DNA from: an uncultured Prevotella sp. | Lineage (GTDB): Bacteria; Bacteroidota; Bacteroidia; Bacteroidales; Bacteroidaceae | DNA length: 64,000 nucleotides | NCBI GenBank assembly: GCA_905233245.1 | Contig: CAJODK010000016.1 | Span: 24,399-88,398 of the forward strand | Direction: 5' to 3' | Notes under the pieces: generated by a model | What the model was told of the DNA's origin: nothing | Databases searched by the model: none | What the model saw: the letters and a program-made list of their open reading frames with translations, nothing else | Program-made: the position numbers and the translations under genes | Shown: one piece after another, positions 45,436 through 53,423 of the stretch | How the letters are laid out: each line of letters starts with the position of its first letter | How positions within the stretch are numbered: the stretch's first letter is position 1

Positions 45436-45574
45436 TGCGGGTGCTTAGCGCCCATCTGCGGGTACTTAGCGCCCACGTGTGGGGGCTATGCTTCCAGATG
45501 TGGGGGCTATGCTTCCAGAAGCATAGCAACAAAAGTCTGTTGCTAAGCAACAAAAGACTATTGCTAAGCAAGGG
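45436..45574. repeat. Block of six 21-bp repeat units in three pairs
   Basis: Consecutive 21-base units: pair 1 at 45436 and 45457 (TGCGGGTGCTTAGCGCCC-type), pair 2 at 45478 and 45499 (identical TGTGGGGGCTATGCTTCC-type), pair 3 at 45520 and 45541 (AGCATAGCAACAAAAG/TGCTAAGCAACAAAAG-type), then a partial unit to 45574. The junction of pairs 2 and 3 is a perfect 10-bp palindrome (45506-45527). It ends 19 bases before the -7 element of the GH105 gene. Confidence 0.8.
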
Positions 45575-45592
45575 CATGTCAAATATTTTTTG

Positions 45593-45600
45593 TACCTTTG
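45593..45600 (+). promoter_or_regulatory. -7 element for the GH105 gene
   Basis: TACCTTTG ending only four bases before ATG 45605. Transcription would start at or near that ATG, so the message is leaderless or uses ATG 45620 or 45623. Confidence 0.6.
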
Positions 45601-45604
45601 TGGC

Positions 45605-47431
45605 ATGTATAAGACAATAATGATGCTGCTCCTGATGATAATCGGGGCAGTGAGCGTGAAGGCGCAGGAAGAGAGCGACTTCCAGTTTAATAGTGGTGTG
45701 CGTTACTCACAGTGGGTGACGAAGGCGAGGCTGAACAATTTTTACAGGAATAAGAATGAAGATGGCTTTGCTGTGTATGATGCTCAAGGCAACAAGACGG
45801 CGAATGGTAAAACTGCGTTTGACTATGTACCAGGTCTTGTAGCGAAGGCTATCGTAGAAAATGTGCAGTACTACTCACAGTATCAGTGGGCTGAAGGCTG
45901 GACTCTGCCATTCTTCTACAGCATGGCTGGTTATTGTAATGATTTTTATAGTAACGCTCCAACGTCTGGCGGCAGCCTTGACAACCTGAATGCCACGAAG
46001 ATGTTCTTCGGAATATATGAACTGACAAACACCGGCGGTGCTTATGCCTCCAACTCTATTGCTTCGACCACAAGGTCACATGCCCAAACTGCATTGGGAA
46101 ATGCTATGTCTGGCTTTACAGATCATAACAATAAATATAAAATCTCCAACACTACGTCTGCATACAAGGCTGGTCACACTATAGTAGGGGGCGGCTGGTA
46201 CCACAAGTCGCAGTATAAGGATGAGATGTGGCTCGACGGTTCGTATATGGGACCTGCGCTGTTTGCGCAACTGAGGAACTATAACGGCAGCGATATCATC
46301 GGTGACGACTGGACTATAGCATACAGGCAGATACAGGCTCTGTGGGAGATGTGCTGGAACTCTGAGGACAAATTGCTCTACCACGCTTTTGCTGCAGAGG
46401 GACACGATACCTACTCCAAGACCTGGGCTGGCTATAACCCAAGTAACGGTGTATATCACTCTGCATCCTACTGGGGCAGGGCTTGCGGATGGTTTTTCCT
46501 CGCGCTGATTGACATACTGGAGCAGATGGAGAAGACGGGACTTAATGGTACTGATAACTACAATACGCTGAAGAGCCACCTGAGCGAGCTGGCAGCTGGT
46601 CTTGCTGCAAGGCAGGACGAAACCTCTGGCTGCTGGTATCAGATACTGGACGAGGATGATACCTTCTATGCTGACAAGTATAACGGACAGAGCAAGCCTG
46701 CGAAATACAACTACTTGGAGTCTTCTGCTTCTGCACTGTTTGCAGCAGGCTTTATGAAGGCTATCAGACTAGGGTATATCTCAAGTGCTACATACGAGAC
46801 TGTAGCAAAGAAGGCGTACGCAGGACTGGTGAACAACTTCTTTGCCACCGATGGCAAAGAGGGTGTGCATCTCTTTGGTTCTTGTCGCTCAGCTGGTCTG
46901 GGTACATGGTCTTATCGTGACGGTTCGAAGGCCTACTACCTGCTTGGCGGTGATGTGGCAAGAGTGGCTAAGAGCGAGGGCGTGACAGAGGGTAAAATAC
47001 TAGGTGCCTTCATCCTGGCTGCCACGGAGTATGAGAAACTGTATCAGGACAACACCGTATTGTTTGAGAAAGACCTTGCTCCTGAGTATGACCTTGAGTC
47101 TGGCGATGAGATATCGTGCCCTGCATCAGGCAGTGGCTCAGCCATCACCTACCAGTGGTATAAGGACGGTGTTGCTGTGGAGGGCGCCACAAGTGCTACT
47201 ATTGCTCCTCTGCACCCAGGCAACTATTACTGTACTGCAACAGCCAATGACAGGACCGTAAAGACATCCGTAGCCAACGTGACGGTGGACGGAGAGACGG
47301 GGGTGGTGAACTCGCTATGCTCGTACGAAAACGAAACGCTGCGCTACGAAAACTATAATATTGTAGGCCAGAGAGTGAAGGATGGTTATAAGGGCATAAT
47401 TGTAAAGAACAGGAAAAAGATCCTATTCTGA
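45605..47431 (+). CDS. Secreted GH105 unsaturated rhamnogalacturonyl hydrolase
   Basis: 608 residues from ATG 45605; the longer frame from 45590 would run through the promoter. Signal peptide about 1-20 (LLLMIIGAVSVKAQ). The catalytic (alpha/alpha)6 barrel, about 30-480, has GWTLPFFYSMAGY, KDEMWLDGSYMGPALFA with the expected catalytic Asp, SYWGRACGWFFLALIDIL, QDETSGCWYQILD and YLESSASALFAAGF, as in YteR/GH88-GH105. It removes the unsaturated uronate that pectin lyases leave on oligosaccharides. A short Ig-like domain (about 490-560, ITYQWYKDGVAVEGATS) and a tail YNIVGQRVKDGYKGIIVKN follow. A TACGAAA repeat (47324-47353) lies just before the tail. It fits functionally with the PL9 genes downstream. 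Confidence 0.88.
   Translation: MYKTIMMLLLMIIGAVSVKAQEESDFQFNSGVRYSQWVTKARLNNFYRNKNEDGFAVYDAQGNKTANGKTAFDYVPGLVAKAIVENVQYYSQYQWAEGWTLPFFYSMAGYCNDFYSNAPTSGGSLDNLNATKMFFGIYELTNTGGAYASNSIASTTRSHAQTALGNAMSGFTDHNNKYKISNTTSAYKAGHTIVGGGWYHKSQYKDEMWLDGSYMGPALFAQLRNYNGSDIIGDDWTIAYRQIQALWEMCWNSEDKLLYHAFAAEGHDTYSKTWAGYNPSNGVYHSASYWGRACGWFFLALIDILEQMEKTGLNGTDNYNTLKSHLSELAAGLAARQDETSGCWYQILDEDDTFYADKYNGQSKPAKYNYLESSASALFAAGFMKAIRLGYISSATYETVAKKAYAGLVNNFFATDGKEGVHLFGSCRSAGLGTWSYRDGSKAYYLLGGDVARVAKSEGVTEGKILGAFILAATEYEKLYQDNTVLFEKDLAPEYDLESGDEISCPASGSGSAITYQWYKDGVAVEGATSATIAPLHPGNYYCTATANDRTVKTSVANVTVDGETGVVNSLCSYENETLRYENYNIVGQRVKDGYKGIIVKNRKKILF
47324..47353. repeat. TACGAAA / mini-palindrome array 4 (inside the GH105 gene)
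   Basis: TACGAAAACGAAAC, then GCTGCGC, then TACGAAAAC; a short version of the arrays in the S41 gene, placed right before the C-terminal tail. Confidence 0.6.
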
Positions 47432-47643
47432 AAAAAACATAAATAACCCTTTCTGCGGCCTTGAAGTTCCTTCAGAACTCTTGTGTAAAGTGGTATGCCC
47501 TTGCCTTTAATAGCAAGCTTTTACGCCAATTCACACCACTTTCCACATCCACTGACGTGGTCTCAAGACCTGGAAAGCAAAAACATCGGCTTTTCAAGCC
47601 TAAAAAATCGTAGAACATCAATATTCATAACATTGATGACAAC
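47432..47643. other. Intergenic region with several hairpins between convergent genes
   Basis: No gene seen. AAAGTGGT (47487-47494) pairs with ACCACTTT (47535-47542) and encloses CTTGC/GCAAG (47500-47517). Further small inverted repeats are GTTC/GAAC (47466-47478), CCAC/GTGG and GGCTT/AAGCC, the last followed on the minus strand by a T-rich stretch that may end the GxxExxY transcript. No canonical terminator is seen for GH105. Confidence 0.45.
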
Positions 47644-48087
47644 CTAGAATGCGTGCATTTTACTAGTCTCTTTGTCCAAATAATATCGTTCACATTGGTC
47701 ATGGACTGGAGCAAAATTGTATAATATTCCAATACAAATACCAGACAGTCTCATGTAATTCCATAACTGCTGTCGTTGCTCTGGTCCTATATGTTCAATG
47801 GCTTTACATTCTATCATTATGTCATTACCAACAAGGAAATCAACATAGTGCTTATGTCTTATCTGCTTGCCATGAAATGCTACGGAGAAGTAATATTCCT
47901 TCACTCTGACGATATCATTTTCACCGAACAATATATCTAAAGCCTCCTGATACATATATTCGTTTAGAAAGGGTCCCATTTCCTTATGCACCTGTTGGCA
48001 TAGTCCTACTACTCTGTAACACTTTTTTTTAAGTTCTGTGGTAAGGTCAGGATTGATATCAGCAAGTTTTGAAATATTGTAATTCAT
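47644..48087 (-). CDS. GxxExxY protein (PD-(D/E)XK-like)
   Basis: 147 residues. Contains the family motif as GPFLNEYMYQEAL (about 38) and a nuclease-like HYVDFLVGNDIMIECKAIE (Asp, Glu-x-Lys; about 80-98). The family is common in Bacteroidetes, often near mobile or repetitive DNA, and resembles the PD-(D/E)XK nuclease fold; its function is not established. It lies 46 bases after the RelA/SpoT gene on the same strand and may be co-transcribed with it, or may be an independent insertion. Confidence 0.88.
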   Translation of the reverse strand: MNYNISKLADINPDLTTELKKKCYRVVGLCQQVHKEMGPFLNEYMYQEALDILFGENDIVRVKEYYFSVAFHGKQIRHKHYVDFLVGNDIMIECKAIEHIGPEQRQQLWNYMRLSGICIGILYNFAPVHDQCERYYLDKETSKMHAF

Positions 48088-48133
48088 AGCTATGATTGTT
48101 TTTTAGCGAAGCGGCGTTTTTCTTGTTTTTGTC

Positions 48134-49213
48134 TTACGAGAAAGAGAGGCGCTTGGCGAAGCCCATAACCATCTCGGCGAGGGTCTGATTGGCAGGTGAC
48201 TCACCATTGACGATATCGAAGAAACGCTTCAGACCCATCACGCCGCCACCATCCTTTATAATGTGTACGATGCACAGGTTCTGTATGCCGATACTCTCAG
48301 AGAGAATGTCGAGGTCCACAGGACCCAGTTGGGCGAGTGCCAACTGGTATGCATCGTCGTAATTGTCACGGATAAACTGCTCTACGTCAGCGAGCGTCTT
48401 CATGCCTAGACGTAAGAGTACGCGCAGATAGACCATCGTGGATGTCTCATAGAGTTCTGCATTGTTGATGGAAGCGATGTAACGGTTGAGCTTCTCAAAC
48501 GGCTTCTGCTCCAGGTATGCAGCAAAGGTATCACCATCGAGAGGGATGTCCTCCAGACGGCCCTGCTCCATGAGGGCGGAGATACGACGGCGGTGGGCTA
48601 TTATCTCACCACGTATGCGGCTAAACTCATTGTCTGCGAGTTCGAGCATACCTGCCAATCGGCTCAGCGCGCGGTGGTACTCCATCGGTGTCTCTATCTC
48701 AAACTTGTATCCCAGGTCATGCTGTATGTCTGACCACACATGCTGCAGGGCGGTGCGCATCTGCAGTTCGAAGGATATCTCGTTGAGTTCGGGGTGCTCT
48801 GCGTCATGATACAGCGACTGGGGTATCTTGCAGATATAGTGCAGGGAGTTGTAGCCGAAGCTGTCAAACTGGTGCGCCTTGCGCTTATCTACGGAGTTGG
48901 CCCAGTCTATCTCGAAATACTTCTCTGCCAAGGACGCTATGCGGTCCACGTCCTCATTGTAATAGGCTATGACGCGTGCTCCGAGAATGTCGGTGATGTC
49001 ACGCAGGGACTGGTATTTGTGTCCCTTGCGCTGCAGTTTGCCTATGAAGGACTTCTCTGTCTTTATGCGCGACTCTACCTGGTTGACCTGTATGCCAACC
49101 TCTGCGATGAAATTGTTGAGTTGCTGCATTACCACACTTCGCAGCATGACGTAGCTCGCCATCTGCTCATGGTATTCCTCCAGCAGCGCTGTGTTGTGGA
49201 TGTCCAGTGTCAT
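48134..49213 (-). CDS. RelA/SpoT-domain alarmone synthetase (no hydrolase domain)
   Basis: 359 residues. The nucleotide synthetase fold covers about 35-190: RIKTEKSFIGKLQRKGHKY (ATP-side Arg/Lys residues), ITDILGARVIAYYNEDVDRI, DSFGYNSLHYICKIP, and FELQMRTALQHVWSDIQHDL with the catalytic Glu. There is no HD hydrolase and no TGS or ACT domain. The C-terminal about 160 residues are helical and unassigned (from IRGEIIAHRRRISALMEQ). Likely makes (p)ppGpp or a related alarmone. The start overlaps the STAS gene by four bases, so it is the last gene of a partner-switching operon and a possible output of that switch (inference). Confidence 0.88.
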   Translation of the reverse strand: MTLDIHNTALLEEYHEQMASYVMLRSVVMQQLNNFIAEVGIQVNQVESRIKTEKSFIGKLQRKGHKYQSLRDITDILGARVIAYYNEDVDRIASLAEKYFEIDWANSVDKRKAHQFDSFGYNSLHYICKIPQSLYHDAEHPELNEISFELQMRTALQHVWSDIQHDLGYKFEIETPMEYHRALSRLAGMLELADNEFSRIRGEIIAHRRRISALMEQGRLEDIPLDGDTFAAYLEQKPFEKLNRYIASINNAELYETSTMVYLRVLLRLGMKTLADVEQFIRDNYDDAYQLALAQLGPVDLDILSESIGIQNLCIVHIIKDGGGVMGLKRFFDIVNGESPANQTLAEMVMGFAKRLSFS

Positions 49214-49512
49214 TTAAACTCAAAAAGGTTCATAAATCCCGTCATAGTGAAGACGGAGGTGATGGTAGGGTTCATACCCTGAATATATACGTGGCTGCCT
49301 TTTGGCTTGGCATTCTTCAGCACATTGAGAAAGAGTCGGAGGCCTGATGATGAGATATACTCCAGTGCAGAGCAGTCAAGTATCACGTCCTTGCCATCAC
49401 ATGCCATGAGAGGCTGCATATCCTTCTCTGTCTGTGGTGTGGCAGCCGTATCGAGTCTGCCTTCCAGATATGCCACGAGAGCGCCATTCTGTTCTTTGAT
49501 TGTTGTTGTCAT
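49210..49512 (-). CDS. STAS-domain anti-anti-sigma factor-like protein
   Basis: 100 residues, a single STAS domain of the SpoIIAA/RsbV type. The phosphorylation-site region DCSALEYISSSGLRLFL (about 44) has the expected Ser. Such proteins bind a kinase or anti-sigma when unphosphorylated and are reset by SpoIIE-type phosphatases. The gene overlaps its likely phosphatase/kinase (upstream) and the alarmone synthetase (downstream) by four bases each. Confidence 0.92.
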   Translation of the reverse strand: MTTTIKEQNGALVAYLEGRLDTAATPQTEKDMQPLMACDGKDVILDCSALEYISSSGLRLFLNVLKNAKPKGSHVYIQGMNPTITSVFTMTGFMNLFEFK

Positions 49513-51716
49513 AGTTGTTTTGTTAAAGTAAGTATATTATTTCCGTTTATTCTGTTGTATGATATGGAGGTCATAATCTGTCGTATGAGGTGTATGCCCA
49601 GTCCTCCTATCGGTCTGTCCTCTGCAGAGAGAGAGGTATCGGCATCTTCCTTCTGTGTCGGGTCAAAAGGCTCGCCGTTATCTATGATAAGGAATGTCAG
49701 TTGCTTTTCCTCTGCCATTGCCCTTATGCACACCTCGCCCTTCGTGCCTTCTGGGTAAGCATATTTCATGACGTTTACCACGGCTTCCTCCAGTGCCAGA
49801 TTGACCTGCATAACAGTGATCTCGTCTATCTCCTTTCCCTCGCACACTTTCTCCACAAACTCCGTCAGCTGTGGCTGTGTCTGTATGTCGTTGGGCAGGA
49901 TGAGCGTAGGGTGATATGTCACGGCGAGCATAGTGAGGTCATCACTCTGCACGGCGTGGTTCACGAAGGTGTTAACTGACTCTTTCATATCGTTGATGAG
50001 TGATACTGCGTCGAAGTCATTGCCGAGCAGCGCCATGTGAGCTGCGTAGAGCATACTCTTCTCACCGAACAGTACATGGTCGCGGTTCTCTGCCTCGGTG
50101 AGGCCGTCTGTATATAGGAATATGGTAGTGCCTATCTGCAGGTCTGCCTCCTGCTCTGTGTATTCCCATTCTGCCGTGACACCGATAGGGATGTTGGGCT
50201 CCACCGGAAGTGTCGTCACGCTGTGGTCGGTGCGGTTGAGCAGCAGCGGAGGACAGTGGCCTGCATTGCAGTACCTGAGATGCCCCGTAACAAGGTCGAG
50301 GACGCCCACAAAGAAGGTGACAAACATACCCGTCTCGTTATTCTCCGACATGGTGATATTTATGTCGCGTGCTATCTTGCGAGGCGCATGGGTATGTGCG
50401 GAGACTGAACGGAAGAGGCTCCTCGTCATCGCCATCATGAGTGATGCAGGCACTCCCTTGCCACTCACGTCACCGATGCAGAAGAAGAGTTTGTTGTCAT
50501 TGAGATAATAATCATAGAGGTCTCCTCCCACTTCCTTTGCTGACAGCAGCAATCCACTGATGTCCCTGTCCACCTTATGGTGCGCACTATTGGGCAGTGA
50601 AGCCCTGTCCTTGGGCAGCATACTCTGCTGTATGGCACTGGCTATGCGCAGTTCGCTGCCTATGCGCTCTTTCTCACTGTTTACCATAGCCAGGTGCTTG
50701 TCATTCTTCGCTGTGCGGTAGATGATATAGCCCATCAGCGCCAGACCGAGCAGCATGAGGATATTGAGATAGAAACTCAGGCGTCGCAAACCTTGGTATA
50801 TCTCACTGTCCGAACATACTATTGCTATAGACCACCCTGAGTCGTCATCATCATTAAGTCCCGCCATATCGCTGTCGTTGGCCAGGTTGATAGGGGTGTA
50901 GAATACATAGTAGAGATTGCCGTTATTGGCTGATACCTCAGCCTTGCCGCTCTGTCCGCCGAGCATTTCACGGTTGACCTGACGGATAGTAGTATCCTCA
51001 AAGTGCGAGGTGGCCTGGAGGAGAGTCTTGCTCATGATGGCCGTGGGGTCAGGGCATGCCATGATTCTGCCAGTCTTGGATATTATCATGCTTTGCGTAG
51101 ATGCATGACGGCTGCCGCTATTGATGAGATTGGACAACCAGTCGAGGGATATATCTGCTGTTACCACAGCGACAATCTTACCACTGTCATCCCTCACGGG
51201 GAAGGAGTAAGTGCTCATCACCATCTCTCCCCCACCCTCGTCAAAGTAAGGTTCGCTCCAATGGCCCTCACCCTTACTGAAGGGCACCTTATACCATTCC
51301 TTGTTGTGATAGTCATACTTTTCGGTGCCCAGTTGCTTAGTCTTTATAGAGTCACCATCACGATACGAATATGGTGAGAACTGTCTTCCCTTTTCCTTAT
51401 AGTAGTATGGTTCGAAGGCTATTGCAGTGCCCACTATGGTGGGGTTGTTCTGGAGGATATTACGTGTTATATCCCCCATGTCCTCAGGTTTTTCCAGGTC
51501 ATGCGCCACGATATCCGCCAGCGACTTCACCAGCACCTCCGTCTCGTTCATTACATTCTGTATGCGCAGACTCTTGATACGCAACTCGCTGATGGCATGA
51601 GTCTCCACATCATTGCGTATTCCCTCCTTGGCATACCAGAACTGCACGAAACTCGTCACCTCGATGAGCACCGCAGCAATAATAATCAATATGAATCCTA
51701 CATTTCTATTTCTCAT
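49509..51716 (-). CDS. Membrane sensor: Cache domain, SpoIIE phosphatase and RsbW-like ATPase in one chain
   Basis: 735 residues from ATG 51716 (a TTG at 51725 would add three). Membrane segment about 5-25; an extracytoplasmic double-Cache domain about 30-300 (NNPTIVGTAIAFEPYYYKE, WYKVPFSKGEGHWSEPYFD); membrane segment about 312-332; a PP2C-type SpoIIE domain about 375-590 with its metal residues in EVGGDLYDYY, GDVSGKGVPASLMMAM and SDDLTMLAV; and a C-terminal HATPase about 600-735 with EEAVVNVMKYAYP, IDNGEPFDP and GGLGIHLIRQI. It carries both the phosphatase and the kinase/anti-sigma-like half of a partner switch. Its first bases overlap the symporter gene by 11. Confidence 0.93.
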   Translation of the reverse strand: MRNRNVGFILIIIAAVLIEVTSFVQFWYAKEGIRNDVETHAISELRIKSLRIQNVMNETEVLVKSLADIVAHDLEKPEDMGDITRNILQNNPTIVGTAIAFEPYYYKEKGRQFSPYSYRDGDSIKTKQLGTEKYDYHNKEWYKVPFSKGEGHWSEPYFDEGGGEMVMSTYSFPVRDDSGKIVAVVTADISLDWLSNLINSGSRHASTQSMIISKTGRIMACPDPTAIMSKTLLQATSHFEDTTIRQVNREMLGGQSGKAEVSANNGNLYYVFYTPINLANDSDMAGLNDDDDSGWSIAIVCSDSEIYQGLRRLSFYLNILMLLGLALMGYIIYRTAKNDKHLAMVNSEKERIGSELRIASAIQQSMLPKDRASLPNSAHHKVDRDISGLLLSAKEVGGDLYDYYLNDNKLFFCIGDVSGKGVPASLMMAMTRSLFRSVSAHTHAPRKIARDINITMSENNETGMFVTFFVGVLDLVTGHLRYCNAGHCPPLLLNRTDHSVTTLPVEPNIPIGVTAEWEYTEQEADLQIGTTIFLYTDGLTEAENRDHVLFGEKSMLYAAHMALLGNDFDAVSLINDMKESVNTFVNHAVQSDDLTMLAVTYHPTLILPNDIQTQPQLTEFVEKVCEGKEIDEITVMQVNLALEEAVVNVMKYAYPEGTKGEVCIRAMAEEKQLTFLIIDNGEPFDPTQKEDADTSLSAEDRPIGGLGIHLIRQIMTSISYNRINGNNILTLTKQL

Positions 51717-52632
51717 ACCTTGCAAAGATTCGTGCTATAACTGCTCCGCTTAGATTATGCCATACGCTGAATATGGCACCAGGGATAGTAGCCATGGGAT
51801 ACATAGCAAAATGAGTGGCAGCCAAACTGCTTGCCAGTCCAGAGTTCTGCATACCCACCTCCACGGCTATCGCCTTGCGCTTGCTAAGCGACATGTGAAG
51901 TATCTTACCAGCACTGTATCCGAGCAGCAGACCACATATATTATGGAGCATTACTACGAGGATGATGATAAGACCGCTGGTGAGCAACTTCTCCGCATTG
52001 AGCGATATGATGATTGCCACTATCGTAGCAATAGCCAGTGATGAAATGGCTGGCAGATAGTCAATGGCGTGGTTGGTGAGTGTAGGCATCATCTTCTTAG
52101 CCAGCAATCCCAGCACTATGGGGAGTATCACCACGTAGAGGATGCTGAGAAACATGCTCACCATATCTACATCGATGCTCTTGCCTGCCAGCAGCCATAC
52201 GAGCAACGGCGTGAGGACAGGAGCGAGCAGGGTAGAGACACCCGTCATACCGACCGACAGAGCGAGGTCGCCCTTGGAAAGATATGTGATAACATTGGAT
52301 GCCGTGCCGCCAGGACAGCAGCCCACGAGCACCACGCCCAGCGTCAGAGCATCATCCAGGGAGAATGCCTTTGCCAGCAGCCATGCCAGCAGGGGCATGA
52401 TGACAAACTGCGCTATCTCGCCCGCTATGATGTCACGAGGACGGCTGAATACCACCTTGAAATCTTGGAGACTGAGTGTCAGTCCCATGCCAAACATCAC
52501 CACACCCAAGAGGTAATTGATGACAGTAGGTTTCACACCACTCAGCAAAGAGGGAAACATCAGTGCTGCGACAGCCGTCACAAGCACCATCACACCCATA
52601 TAGTCAGATATGTATTTGCAGAGCTGCTTCAT
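51706..52632 (-). CDS. Bile acid:sodium symporter family protein
   Basis: 308 residues with about ten membrane segments. Family motifs: GVVMFGMGLTLSLQDF, VGCCPGGTASNVITYLSKGD with the Gly-rich crossing region, and EVGMQNSGLASSLAATHF. Members carry bile acids, pantoate or other organic anions with sodium; the substrate here cannot be told. It overlaps the VanX-like gene by four bases and the phosphatase gene by 11, tying transport and dipeptide cleavage to the signalling genes. Confidence 0.92.
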   Translation of the reverse strand: MKQLCKYISDYMGVMVLVTAVAALMFPSLLSGVKPTVINYLLGVVMFGMGLTLSLQDFKVVFSRPRDIIAGEIAQFVIMPLLAWLLAKAFSLDDALTLGVVLVGCCPGGTASNVITYLSKGDLALSVGMTGVSTLLAPVLTPLLVWLLAGKSIDVDMVSMFLSILYVVILPIVLGLLAKKMMPTLTNHAIDYLPAISSLAIATIVAIIISLNAEKLLTSGLIIILVVMLHNICGLLLGYSAGKILHMSLSKRKAIAVEVGMQNSGLASSLAATHFAMYPMATIPGAIFSVWHNLSGAVIARIFARYEK

Positions 52633-53339
52633 TTTACGGGCAAGTCAAAATAAGTGTCAGGGAAAGGTTCGTCCTTGAGAGTGAAGTGCCACCACTCAGT
52701 ATCAATAGGCTGAAAACCGTGTCGCAGCATAGCCTGACGCAGTATCATGCGGTTGTGAAACTGCTGAGGAGTGATAGTGCGCCCAGCAGCAGAGTAAGAA
52801 CCTATGAATGTGTCAGTATCTGGATTGCCGCAGAAGTCAGGATGACTCTCTGGGCCGAAGAAGTCGAATGTGCCGCCCATGTCCACTTCCTTCTCCGTAT
52901 TCATATCGAAGAGAGTGAGGTCCACCGTAGAACCACGCGTGTGGCCACTCTTCTCTGCTATATATACCTGTTCGAAGAGCACCGACTTGTCCAGGTCGGG
53001 GTAGAAGTAACGCTTCATGAGCGTATCAGGGATATCCGCTGCCCATCTCACGAAGTGATCCACTGCCCTCTGCGGACGATAGGCATCATATATCTTCAGG
53101 CGGTAGCCCATCTGCTTCACGTCTTCGCTCACGGCGCGCAGGCTGTCAGCCGCCCTTTGTGTCATCATTGCCTTAGGCTGCTCGTAGCCATCGATGCGCA
53201 CTCCCACAAAGTTGTAGGTGGAGAAATAGCGTATCTCCAGTATAGCATCAGGAACCACATCGCTCAGCGTCACAAGTTGACCATACGCTGACAGGGCAGC
53301 GTTGCAGAGTATTGCAAACAATAATATAAAAATCTTCAT
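52629..53339 (-). CDS. D-alanyl-D-alanine dipeptidase (VanX/DdpX-like, M15D)
   Basis: 236 residues from ATG 53339, chosen because the longer frame from 53378 crosses the promoter. Signal peptide about 1-20 (MKIFILLFAILCNAALSAYG). Zinc-peptidase motifs: YDAYRPQRAVDHFV, SGHTRGSTVDLTLFD (His and Asp ligands) and DTEWWHFTL (Glu and His). Such enzymes cleave D-Ala-D-Ala from peptidoglycan turnover. It is the first gene of the operon leading to the alarmone synthetase. A resistance role is not implied: no vanH or vanA genes are present. Confidence 0.92.
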   Translation of the reverse strand: MKIFILLFAILCNAALSAYGQLVTLSDVVPDAILEIRYFSTYNFVGVRIDGYEQPKAMMTQRAADSLRAVSEDVKQMGYRLKIYDAYRPQRAVDHFVRWAADIPDTLMKRYFYPDLDKSVLFEQVYIAEKSGHTRGSTVDLTLFDMNTEKEVDMGGTFDFFGPESHPDFCGNPDTDTFIGSYSAAGRTITPQQFHNRMILRQAMLRHGFQPIDTEWWHFTLKDEPFPDTYFDLPVK

Positions 53340-53347
53340 ATCGCCTG

Positions 53348-53355
53348 CAAAGGTA
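53348..53355 (-). promoter_or_regulatory. -7 element for the dipeptidase-to-RelA operon
   Basis: TACCTTTG on the minus strand ends eight bases before the VanX-like ATG, so the operon message is almost leaderless. No clear -33 TTTG. Confidence 0.6.
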
Positions 53356-53357
53356 CG

Positions 53358-53399
53358 AAAAAAAAATAACTCACGCAACTAAATCGTTACGTGAGTTAT
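53358..53399 (-). terminator. Terminator of the PL9 operon
   Basis: On the minus strand ATAACTCACG pairs with CGTGAGTTAT (53390-53399 with 53366-53375, loop 14) and continues into a run of T residues. It lies directly between the last PL9 gene and the promoter of the VanX-like gene. Confidence 0.8.
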
Positions 53400-53423
53400 C
53401 TATTTTCTTAGTAATGATAGTGC

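Noticed and set aside
45590..45604. Earlier TTG start (45590) for the GH105 gene
   Set aside because: It would place the -7 promoter element inside the coding region; ATG 45605 gives a normal signal peptide.
45243..45620. Open frames on both strands in the repeat-rich gap (for example 45396-45620 plus and 45344-45577 minus)
   Set aside because: They arise from the 21-bp period, which keeps frames open; the plus frame crosses the GH105 promoter and the sequences are simple heptad repeats of residues.
47432..47643. A tRNA or small structured RNA gene in the hairpin-rich gap
   Set aside because: The stems are short and unconnected, and no tRNA T arm, anticodon arm or promoter element is visible.
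52629..53339. Vancomycin-resistance locus because of the VanX-like gene
   Set aside because: No vanH, ligase or VanRS genes are nearby; DdpX-like dipeptidases occur widely in wall recycling.
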